From Planctomycetota bacterium (GTDB lineage Bacteria > Planctomycetota > UBA1135), in the NCBI GenBank assembly GCA_014382465.1, contig JACNJP010000294.1:1-10702 (forward strand): DNA of 10,702 bases, given 5' to 3'. Shown here one piece after another: positions 1-7,601 of the stretch. Each line of letters opens with the position of its first letter. Within the stretch, counting starts at the first letter, position 1. The notes below the pieces were generated by a model. It was not told the origin of the DNA. It saw only the letters and a list, made by a program, of their open reading frames with translations, and did not search any database. The position numbers and the translations under genes are program-made.

Positions 1-1
1 G

Positions 2-67
2 GGCCCCAGGGCGGCGGCGGGGTCGCTGGCCATCCCCCCGCCCGAGACCCAAGCCCTCCGAGGGTGA
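2..67 (+). CDS. Possible C-terminal end of an upstream gene (partial)
   Basis: The frame starting at base 2 is open from the window edge to a TGA at 65-67 and would encode a 21-residue tail ending in PPETQALRG. Nineteen of its 21 sense codons end in G or C, as expected for a coding frame in this genome, and a perfect hairpin follows 13 bases after the stop. No function can be read from so short a tail. A competing reading is a divergent minus-strand gene starting at an ATG at 33-31; its ten further codons to the edge also all end in G or C. The two cannot be separated from this window, so confidence is low. Confidence 0.3.
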   Translation, partial: GPRAAAGSLAIPPPETQALRG

Positions 68-80
68 AACCGTTCCTCAT

Positions 81-99
81 CCCCCTGATGGTCAGGGGG
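81..99 (+). terminator. Perfect 8-bp GC-rich hairpin, candidate terminator
   Basis: CCCCCTGA (81-88) and TCAGGGGG (92-99) are perfectly complementary around a 3-base loop. The hairpin lies just after the possible stop codon at 65-67 and before the histidine kinase, which fits transcription termination or 3'-end protection of an upstream transcript. No T-run follows, so it is not a canonical intrinsic terminator. It could instead be a leader structure for the kinase operon. Confidence 0.4.
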
Positions 100-148
100 C
101 GCGCGGCCGCAGGCGAGGGGCCGGCGCCAGCCGCTTCGAACCGGAGCC

Positions 149-2121
149 TTGCCCCCCGCCTCCACCCCGACCCCTTCTCCCGCCGCCGAGCCCAGTCGCG
201 CCGCGGGGCTGACCGTCACCCTCGTGCTGGTCCTGCTGCTCGGTTATGAGCTCCTCGACCATCACGACGCCGGCGCAGCCCATGACCCGACTGCCGCGCC
301 CTTCCGCCTGATCGCGGTCTTCCTGGCCTCGGCGGCGGTGGCTCTCTCCATCGCCTGGACGGCGCTGCGCGGCCACCCGACGCTGTTCCCGGTCCGGCTC
401 CAGGACCAGCGCCCCTCCCGGTCGGGCTCCGTCGTCCACCTGGTCCAGTGGCTGCTGTGGATGCGATGGCTGGCTTGCGCGATCGCCACCGTCCTGGTCC
501 TGCTGACGGTCGACGTCGTCCATATGCTTCAGCGGGAGCTGCTCTCCCCGATCCTGGTCACGCTCCTCGCGCTGGCCGCCGCCAACCTGTCCTTCGAGGA
601 ATGGCTGAAGCGGGCGCCGCGAGACGCCCGGCTCCAGGTCGGCGTTCAGATGGCGGTCGACCTCGCGGTCCTGACGGTCCTGATCCACTACTCGGGCGGC
701 GTAGAGAACCCGCTCTCCCTCCTCTACCTCTTCCACGTCATCATCTCCGGCATCCTCCTCTCCAGGAAGGTGTGCTACCTGGTCGCTCTCACCTCCTTCG
801 GGCTCTTCGCCGGCATGGCGGCCATGGAGCTCTACGAGGTGACGGCTCACTACACCCTCGAGATCTTCCCGCACTCGTCGACCGTCGAGGAGCACGGCGC
901 GGCGAGGACCGCGCACGCGGCCGGCGGCGGACACCAAGAGGGCGACGCCGTCCACGCCGCGCACTTCAGCCCCTACGTCTACTCACGGATCTTCCTGCAG
1001 GCGGTCATCCTCCTGACCACCGCCTACTTCATCACCACCATCATGGACCGCCTGCGGGCGGAGGAGGCCGCCGCGCGGCGGATGGCGGACCAGGAGGCCG
1101 AGGCCCGCGAGCGCCTCGAGAGCGTGGTGGAGGCCGCCGGGGCGGGCCTGCGCCTGCTCGGGATGGGCCTCCGTCCGATCTGGACCAACCCGCGCTTCAC
1201 CGCCTGGTCCCCGGCGGACGCCGAGACCAGGCAGATCGCCGCCGCCACCCTGGAGGACCAGGAGACCCGCGTGACCGAGCACGCCAGCCAGGCGGGCGGG
1301 CGGACCCGCTACCTTGAGATGACCACCAGCGCCATGCGCGACGCCGGAGGGGCGCCGCACCAGGTGGTGCAGCTGCTCCAGGACGTGACCGCCAAGCGCA
1401 CCGCGGAGGCCGAGGCCTCGCACGCCGGCAAGCTGGCGGCGGTCGGCCGGATGGCCAGCAGCATCGCCCACGAGATCAACAACCCGGTCGGGATCCTGTC
1501 CGCGCGGCTCCACCTGCTGCTGCGGAAGAAGGACTTCGGCGAGGTCGACCTGAGGGAGGAGCTCGGCAAGATGACCGCCCTCACCGACCGCATCACCGTG
1601 ATCACCCGCACGCTGCTCGGGCACGTCCGCTCAGGGAAGCGGCCCCGGGAGAAGATCCTCCTCAGCCAGGTGTTCGAGCGGATCTCGATCCTGATGGACG
1701 CGTGGGCGAAACAGAAGGGGATCGACCTCCGCTTCACGGTGGCGCCCGGCACGCCGGCGGCGTCGGGCGATCCGGGCGAGATCGACCAGATCCTCCTGAA
1801 CCTGGTCCTGAACGCGATCGACGCCTCGCCGGTGGACGGCACGGTGGTGGTCCAGGCCGGGGCGCACCGGGACGCCGAGGGCCAGCGGTGGTTGCGGTTG
1901 ATCGTCGAGGACGACGGACCCGGCGTCCCCGCCGCCTCGCGGGAGCGGATCTTCGAGCCCTTCTTCACCACCAAGCCGGTGGGCAAGGGAACCGGGCTCG
2001 GCCTCTCCATCAGCCGCCGGATCGTCCAGGAGAACGGCGGCCGCATTCGCGTGGTGGGCGGCGCGGTCGGCGCCAGGTTCGAGATCGACCTTCCTCAAGC
2101 CCCCGAGGAGGGCGCCACCCG

Positions 2122-2125
<4 letters not shown>
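149..2125 (+). CDS. RegB-like multi-pass membrane sensor histidine kinase with PAS domain
   Basis: Sensor kinase of 658 residues from a TTG start. That start is the first usual start codon after the in-frame TGA at 86-88; GGAG at 143-146 is too close to be a convincing ribosome site, so the start is uncertain. About eight membrane segments occupy residues 20-297. The last six match the RegB/PrrB layout, with GGVENPL (183-189) in the loop where RegB carries its quinone-linked GGxxNPF motif. A coiled linker (300-325) and a degenerate PAS-like region (about 325-415) lead to HisKA with H441 in HEINNP, then HATPase with N551/N555, DDGPGVP (588-594), FEPFFTTK (602-609) and GKGTGLGLS (612-620). The HEINNP type of H-box is typical of NtrB-like kinases and fits the NtrC-type regulator that overlaps its 3' end. 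Loops predicted to be periplasmic are rich in histidine. RegB's redox cysteine near the H-box is absent; the only cysteines are C110 and C209, in membrane segments. The signal is inferred to be quinone redox state or a metal. Confidence 0.88.
2105..2112 (+). promoter_or_regulatory. Shine-Dalgarno site of the response regulator
   Basis: GAGGAGGG lies inside the last codons of the kinase, 9 bases before the ATG at 2122. The frame of the regulator is open much further upstream, so this site decides the start. It places the N-terminus just before the receiver domain and gives an ATGA overlap with the kinase stop. Confidence 0.8.
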
Positions 2126-3507
<1,382 letters not shown>

Positions 3508-3524
3508 GCAGCACCCCCCGGTCC

Positions 3525-3530
3525 TACAAT
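3525..3530 (+). promoter_or_regulatory. Candidate -10 element for a near-leaderless SCO1 transcript
   Basis: TACAAT lies in the 33-base gap between the regulator and the SCO1 gene and ends 10 bases before its ATG. No Shine-Dalgarno sequence precedes that ATG, so transcription from here would give a leaderless or nearly leaderless message. No convincing -35 hexamer is present 17 bases upstream. A short CCCGG/CCGGG pair (3517-3521 and 3532-3536) flanks the element. This is suggestive only. Confidence 0.35.
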
Positions 3531-3540
3531 TCCGGGTTCC

Positions 3541-4116
3541 ATGCGGCGCTTCCTCCTGTCGGCGCTCCTGGCCGCGGCGGCTCCTGCCTGCCAGCCGGCC
3601 GAAGACCTCGATCCGATCGGCGCGGTCGCCGACTTCGAGCTGACCGACCAGGACGGCCAGCCGTTCACGCGCGCCGACCTGGACGGCGCGGTCTGGGTGG
3701 TCGACTTCTTCTTCACTCGCTGCCCGTCGATCTGCCCGCACATGACGCAGGCGATGAAGGAGATCGGCGAGCGCTTCCCGGGCGAGGCGGAGCTGAAGCG
3801 GATCAGCATCACGATCGATCCCGGCTTCGACCAGCCGGCGGCGCTCAAGGCCTACGCCGACCGCCTGGAGCTGCCGCAGCAGGGCTGGCGCTTCCTCACC
3901 GGCGCGCGCGAGGACATCGCCGAGCTGAGCCTGGAGTCCTTCAAGCTGGCCTTCGGCGACGAGATGGACGCCGAGGGGAACATCCTTCACTCCTCGCGCT
4001 TCGTGCTGGTCGACCGCCGCGGCCTGGTGCGCGGCTACTACGACGGGCTGGACGAGTCGCTGCGGCCGCGGATGGACCGCGCGATCCGGACGCTGCTCGA
4101 CGAACCGGCCGGGTGA
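3541..4116 (+). CDS. sco1: SCO1/SenC/PrrC family copper chaperone
   Basis: A 191-residue thioredoxin-fold protein that delivers copper to, or reduces the cysteines of, the CuA site of cytochrome c oxidase subunit II on the outer face of the membrane. The Cu-binding CxxxC is C61-PSI-C65 in FFFTRCPSICP, and the distal histidine is H150 in LHSSRF, the spacing expected for SCO proteins. The N-terminus (residues 1-17) is a short positively charged, alanine/leucine-rich signal ending in APAC. That looks like a lipobox with C17 as the lipidated residue, although proline at -2 is unusual, so a plain signal peptide or anchor is possible. It follows the response regulator by 33 bases and the next gene by 4. 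In Rhodobacter the homologue senC/prrC also sits between a RegB-type kinase and its regulator and affects redox signalling, so a dual role is plausible here. Confidence 0.93.
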   Translation: MRRFLLSALLAAAAPACQPAEDLDPIGAVADFELTDQDGQPFTRADLDGAVWVVDFFFTRCPSICPHMTQAMKEIGERFPGEAELKRISITIDPGFDQPAALKAYADRLELPQQGWRFLTGAREDIAELSLESFKLAFGDEMDAEGNILHSSRFVLVDRRGLVRGYYDGLDESLRPRMDRAIRTLLDEPAG

Positions 4117-4120
4117 TCCG

Positions 4121-4582
4121 ATGGACCTGCCGCTCCTGCCGACGCTGAACGCCTCCCTCAACGGCCTGGCCGGCGTGTTCCTGCTGTGCGGCTTCGCCAT
4201 GATCAAGCGCGGCCGCGAGCGGGCCCACGCGCGCTGCATGAAGGCCGCCTTCCTCAGCTCGGTCGCCTTCCTGGCCTGCTACCTCTACTACCACTTCACC
4301 AACGAGCTGCTGGTGCGCTACGCCGGGCCGGCCTGGGGCAAGACGCCTTACCTGGTCCTGCTGCTGACGCACACGGTGCTGGCGGCGGCGGTGCCCTTCC
4401 TGGCCGTCCGCACGCTGTGGCTGGCGCTGAAGGACCGTCGCGAGGACCACCGCCGCTGGGCGCGCAAGACGCTGCCGCTGTGGCTCTACGTCTCCGCGAC
4501 CGGGGTGCTGATCTACCTGGTGCTCTACGTCTTCACCGACTCCGGCGCGCTCGCCCTGGGCGGCGCAGGGACCGAAGGATGA
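4121..4582 (+). CDS. DUF420 family membrane protein, oxidase-associated
   Basis: A 153-residue integral membrane protein with four predicted helices (about 10-27, 41-58, 77-98, 117-138). It carries histidines typical of DUF420 at H36, H58, H84 and H110, mostly at helix ends, which suggests haem or metal binding. The family (YozB in Bacillus) is recurrently encoded beside SCO1, ctaA, ctaB and cox genes, but its biochemical role is not settled. A GGGTGA sequence overlapping the SCO1 stop serves as a possible ribosome site 4 bases before the ATG. The stop overlaps the ATG of the cytochrome gene (ATGA), so translation is probably coupled. Function as an oxidase assembly factor is inferred from family and context. 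Confidence 0.85.
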   Translation: MDLPLLPTLNASLNGLAGVFLLCGFAMIKRGRERAHARCMKAAFLSSVAFLACYLYYHFTNELLVRYAGPAWGKTPYLVLLLTHTVLAAAVPFLAVRTLWLALKDRREDHRRWARKTLPLWLYVSATGVLIYLVLYVFTDSGALALGGAGTEG

Positions 4583-5595
4583 AACCGATCGAACGATTGC
4601 TGCTCCTGCTGGTGGCCGCCGCCGCGCTCGTCGGCCTGGCCATGACCTTCACCTCCGGCGCCACCAGCGAGCACGACGTCCTGGCGGAGACCGCGGCCGA
4701 CGCCGCCGGGCCGGGCCTCGATCCGGCGCTGGCGACGGCGCTGGCGGCCTCGATGGAGCAGCTCTTCGGCGGCTACAAGCAGCCGAAGCTGCCCGAGGGC
4801 GGCATGCCCGGCGTGACCAGCGAGCAGGAGCTGCGCAGCGGCCGCTCGGGATACGCCGTCAAGTGCACCCAATGCCACGGCGTGACCGGCGCCGCCGACA
4901 CCGGCACCGCCGCGCTGCTGAAGCCGCGGCCGCGCAGCTTCCGCCTCGGCAAGATCAAGTTCACCAGCACCGCCGCGGGGCAGCCGCCGGTGCTGGCCGA
5001 CCTCGAGCGCGTCATCCGCGACGGCGTGCCGACGACCTCGATGGCCGGCTTCCCGACCCTGCCGGAGAACGCCCGCCGCGAGCTCGCCGGCTACGCCCAG
5101 TACCTGCTGATGCGCGGCGCCACCGAGCTGGCCGCCCTGGAGCGGATCGAAGCCGGCGGGCTCGCCGCCGAGCAGATGTCGGCGGTGGTCGCCGAGGAGT
5201 ACGCCGCGGTGCGCGCCGCCTGGGCCGCGGCCGTGCCCGCGGATCCGCCGATCCCCGAGACTCCGCGCGGCGACGCGGCCCACGCCCGCGCCGAGGAGCT
5301 GTTCGCCGAGTCCGCCTGCCTCTCCTGCCACGGCGCCGACGGCAGCGGCAAGGGTCCGGTCGCCTACGCCGGCGGCAAGTGGCTGCTGCGCGACGAGTGG
5401 GGCGACGAGGCCCGGCCGCGCGCCTTCTCCGAGGGCCGGTGGTTCGGCGGCAGCGCGCCGGAGGACCTCTACCGGCGCATCGCCTTCGGCGTGAAGGGCA
5501 CGCCGATGCCGCCGCTCGCCGGGGCGCTGGCCCCGGAGGAGATCTGGGCGCTGGTCCATTACGTCCAGGACTTCGCGAAGGAGGGTCAACGATGA
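4579..5595 (+). CDS. Membrane-anchored dihaem cytochrome c
   Basis: A 338-residue c-type cytochrome with an N-terminal membrane anchor or uncleaved signal (about residues 6-24), so both haem domains lie outside the cytoplasmic membrane. Haem site one is CTQCH (96-100), with M155 in TTSMAGF as likely axial ligand. Haem site two is CLSCH (247-251), with M310 in GTPMPPLAG. The domains are joined by an alanine/glutamate-rich, probably helical linker (about 180-235). The gene lies between DUF420 and ctaA with ATGA overlaps on both sides, so it very probably carries electrons to the haem A oxidase served by this operon. It resembles the cytochromes found next to SCO1/ctaA/ctaB in Planctomycetes (from memory). 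A role in an alternative complex III or as a fixed oxidase subunit cannot be excluded. An AGGG 8 bases before the ATG at 4579 supports this start; the frame itself is open further upstream inside the DUF420 gene. Confidence 0.9.
   Translation: MKPIERLLLLLVAAAALVGLAMTFTSGATSEHDVLAETAADAAGPGLDPALATALAASMEQLFGGYKQPKLPEGGMPGVTSEQELRSGRSGYAVKCTQCHGVTGAADTGTAALLKPRPRSFRLGKIKFTSTAAGQPPVLADLERVIRDGVPTTSMAGFPTLPENARRELAGYAQYLLMRGATELAALERIEAGGLAAEQMSAVVAEEYAAVRAAWAAAVPADPPIPETPRGDAAHARAEELFAESACLSCHGADGSGKGPVAYAGGKWLLRDEWGDEARPRAFSEGRWFGGSAPEDLYRRIAFGVKGTPMPPLAGALAPEEIWALVHYVQDFAKEGQR
5578..5585 (+). promoter_or_regulatory. Strong Shine-Dalgarno site of ctaA
   Basis: AAGGAGGG lies in the last codons of the cytochrome c gene, 6 bases before the ctaA ATG at 5592. 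It is the best ribosome site in the operon and fixes the start inside a longer open frame, giving an ATGA overlap with the cytochrome stop. Confidence 0.8.
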
Positions 5596-6542
5596 GCGAG
5601 CCGCGCTACTTCCCTTGGATCCACCGGCTGGCCTGGGCCTCGCTGGTGGTTTCGGTGCTGCTGACGATCGGCCTCGGCGGCGCCGTCACCAGCGCCGAGG
5701 TCGGCATGGCCTACCCGACCTGGCCCGACATGAACGGCGCCAGCCTGTTCAACTTCTTCTACGGCGAGCTGGCCGGGGAGCACGGCGCGGGCGCCAACCT
5801 GGAGCACACCCACCGCCAGGCCGGCACCCTGATCGGGCTGATGTCGATCGGCCTGGTGCTGGCGACGCTGCTGGTCAAGGGCGTGCCGGCGGCGTGGAAG
5901 AGGCTGTCGACGCTGATCCTGCTGCTGGTGATCGCGCAGGGGCTGCTCGGCGCCTTCCGCGTCACCGAGAACGCCCAGGCGACCGGCGTCATCCACGCCG
6001 TCGGCGCTCAGCTCGTGGTGGTGGCGATCGTCGCCATGATCGTGCGCAGCTCGAGGCGGTGGACGCTCGACCGCGCCGTGCGCCGCAGCGCGGAGGCCGG
6101 CAAGCTGCGCCTGTGGAGCCTGGTGGCGATCGTGGTGCTGTTCCTCAACCTGGTGGCGGCGGCGAGCCTGCGCCACAAGGAGGCTGCCTTCGGCGGCCAC
6201 TTCGTCCTGGCGCTGACGGCGAGCGCGGTCCTGCTCGGGGTGGTGTGGCTGGTCGCGCGCCACTTCTCCGACCACGGGCCGCTGTGGCGCCAGGCGCGTA
6301 GGCTGGCGAACCTGCTCGGGGCCCAGCTCGGGCTGGGGCTCGGGACCTGGGCCTTCATCTGGGGGCCGATGGCCGGCCGGCTCGAGAGCGAGAAGGCCCG
6401 CTTCCTGGCGCAGGCGGGCTTCGCCACGGCGCACCTGCTGGTCGGGGTGTGCGTGCTGGCCGTGGTGACGGCGATCTACCTCGAGGCCAAGCACCGCCTG
6501 CTGCCGGCGAAGAGCGGCGCGGGCGGCGACGAGGCCGCCTGA
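5592..6542 (+). CDS. ctaA: Haem A synthase CtaA
   Basis: A 316-residue eight-helix membrane enzyme that oxidises the C8 methyl of haem O to a formyl group, giving haem A for aa3/caa3 oxidases. The protein shows the two-fold repeat of the family, with the haem-ligand histidines H74, H135, H203 and H281. E71, three residues before H74, matches the conserved catalytic glutamate. Other family marks are GGAVTSAEVGMAYPTWP (29-45) and GLLGAFRV (117-124). The first outer loop lacks the cysteine pair seen in Bacillus CtaA, so it belongs to the cysteine-free type. Length is normal. It overlaps the upstream cytochrome gene and is followed after one base by ctaB, which makes its substrate. Its membrane placement, motifs and partner leave little doubt. 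Confidence 0.94.
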   Translation: MSEPRYFPWIHRLAWASLVVSVLLTIGLGGAVTSAEVGMAYPTWPDMNGASLFNFFYGELAGEHGAGANLEHTHRQAGTLIGLMSIGLVLATLLVKGVPAAWKRLSTLILLLVIAQGLLGAFRVTENAQATGVIHAVGAQLVVVAIVAMIVRSSRRWTLDRAVRRSAEAGKLRLWSLVAIVVLFLNLVAAASLRHKEAAFGGHFVLALTASAVLLGVVWLVARHFSDHGPLWRQARRLANLLGAQLGLGLGTWAFIWGPMAGRLESEKARFLAQAGFATAHLLVGVCVLAVVTAIYLEAKHRLLPAKSGAGGDEAA

Positions 6543-6543
6543 G

Positions 6544-7404
6544 ATGACCGGCCGCGTCGGCGACTGGGTGGCGCTCACCAAGGCGCGCATCCAGCTCGTC
6601 GCCACGGTCGCCGCGGTGGCCTGCATGTGGATCGCCGGCGGCAAGTACCTCGACCCGCTCGCCACCCTGCACCTGCTGATCGGCCTGACGCTGACCAGCA
6701 GCGCCTCGGCCGCGCTCAACCAGGTGCTCGAGGTCGAGATCGACGGCCGCATGAACCGCACCAAGGACCGGCCGCTGCCGACCGGCCGCGTCCCGATGGC
6801 CACCGCCCGGCGCTTCGGTTACGCCGCGGCGGTGATCGGCACGCTGTGGCTGTGGCTGTTCCTGAACCCGCTGACGGCCTGGCTGGCGGCGGTGATGATC
6901 GTGCTCTACGTGTGGGTCTACACGCCGCTCAAGCGGGTGACGGTGCTGAACACCCTGGTCGGCGGCGTGCCCGGCGCGCTGCCGCTGCTGATCGGCTGGG
7001 CGGCGGCGGGGCGCGGGCTCGACATCTTCGCCGGCATCCTGTTCGCCATCCTCTACCTGTGGCAGTTCCCCCACTTCCTGGCGATCGCCTGGCTCTACCG
7101 CCAGGACTATGAGAGGGGCGGGTTGAAGATGCTGAGCAACGTCGATGACAGCGGCAAGGTCAGCGCCCGACAGGCGGCCTACTACGGCATCGCCCTGGTG
7201 CCGGTGGCGCTGCTGCCGACCCTGTTCGGCTTCGCCGGCAAGATCTACTTCTATGCCGCGCTGAGCCTGACGCTGGGCTTCCTGGCCTTCACCTTCCGCT
7301 TCGGCCTGCGGCGCACGGACCGGCGCGCGCGGCTGCTGCTGTGGGCGAGTCTGGTGCACCTGCCGCTGTTGATGGCGGCGCTGGTGGTCGACGCGCTGGT
7401 CTGA
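6544..7404 (+). CDS. ctaB: Protohaem IX farnesyltransferase (haem O synthase) CtaB
   Basis: A 286-residue UbiA-superfamily prenyltransferase that adds a farnesyl group to protohaem IX, giving haem O, the substrate of CtaA encoded just upstream. The first prenyl-diphosphate motif is NQVLEVEID (59-67), followed by RTKDRPLPTGR (72-82). The usual first aspartate is replaced by E63 and only D67 is retained, a conservative change that should still bind Mg. The second conserved stretch includes YTPLKR (126-131), GGVPGALP (140-147), QFPHF (174-178) and DYERGG (188-193). Eight or nine hydrophobic helices are present, as usual. The start lies one base after the ctaA stop, with GAGG 9 bases upstream as a modest ribosome site. 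It is the last gene of the plus-strand operon and is followed by a convergent intergenic region. Confidence 0.94.
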   Translation: MTGRVGDWVALTKARIQLVATVAAVACMWIAGGKYLDPLATLHLLIGLTLTSSASAALNQVLEVEIDGRMNRTKDRPLPTGRVPMATARRFGYAAAVIGTLWLWLFLNPLTAWLAAVMIVLYVWVYTPLKRVTVLNTLVGGVPGALPLLIGWAAAGRGLDIFAGILFAILYLWQFPHFLAIAWLYRQDYERGGLKMLSNVDDSGKVSARQAAYYGIALVPVALLPTLFGFAGKIYFYAALSLTLGFLAFTFRFGLRRTDRRARLLLWASLVHLPLLMAALVVDALV

Positions 7405-7438
7405 GAATCTGGCTCCGACCGCTGGTCCTGGTTATTCG

Positions 7439-7464
7439 TAAAGCATTTGTATAGTAATGCTTTA
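7439..7464. repeat. AT-rich perfect 9-bp inverted repeat
   Basis: TAAAGCATT (7439-7447) and AATGCTTTA (7456-7464) are perfect reverse complements around an 8-base spacer TGTATAGT. It lies 34 bases after the ctaB stop, in the gap between two converging genes, and is the most AT-rich stretch in the window. It could be a bidirectional terminator, a dinucleotide-symmetric protein-binding site or the edge of a small repeat element. The spacer also contains TATAGT, a near-consensus -10 hexamer, but no -35 partner is evident. Confidence 0.7.
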
Positions 7465-7475
7465 GGGGCGCTTCC

Positions 7476-7551
7476 TGGCCCTGTCCAGGCTCGCTCCGCT
7501 CGTCCTTCCCAAGCCCTGTTCGCCGCGTGGCCTGGCTCCATGGCAGGGCCA
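7476..7551. repeat. GC-rich imperfect inverted repeat, possible convergent terminator
   Basis: TGGCCCTG (7476-7483) pairs with CAGGGCCA (7544-7551), and just inside it CCAGGC (7485-7490) pairs with GCCTGG (7530-7535). An asymmetric bulge separates the two stems and a loop of 39 bases closes them. An alternative small hairpin, CCTGG/CCAGG (7474-7478 and 7485-7489), competes with it. Its place between the ctaB stop and the stop of the minus-strand gene fits transcription termination in both directions. No T-run accompanies it. The remainder of 7405-7601 shows nothing recognisable and no supportable gene. Confidence 0.4.
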
Positions 7552-7601
7552 ATCATGGGGGCCGGATTCGGAACCACCGTAGATTGGGTTCGGAAGATGG
7601 A

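Noticed and set aside
1..33. Divergent minus-strand gene starting with ATG at 33-31 after a G-run
   Set aside because: Only eleven codons are visible. Codon third positions fit coding sequence, but so do those of the plus-strand frame ending at 67, and the hairpin at 81-99 fits the latter better. Not excluded, just not supportable.
5586..6803. Open frame of 405 codons antisense to ctaA and the start of ctaB
   Set aside because: It covers clear membrane enzymes on the other strand and shows only low-complexity Q/H/R/A-rich translation. It is a compositional shadow.
7405..7440. Sigma54 (-24/-12) promoter in the sequence TGGCTCCGACCGC after ctaB
   Set aside because: The GG to GC distance is 8 bases instead of 10 and the TTGC element is missing. 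No clear -24/-12 promoter was seen upstream of SCO1 either.
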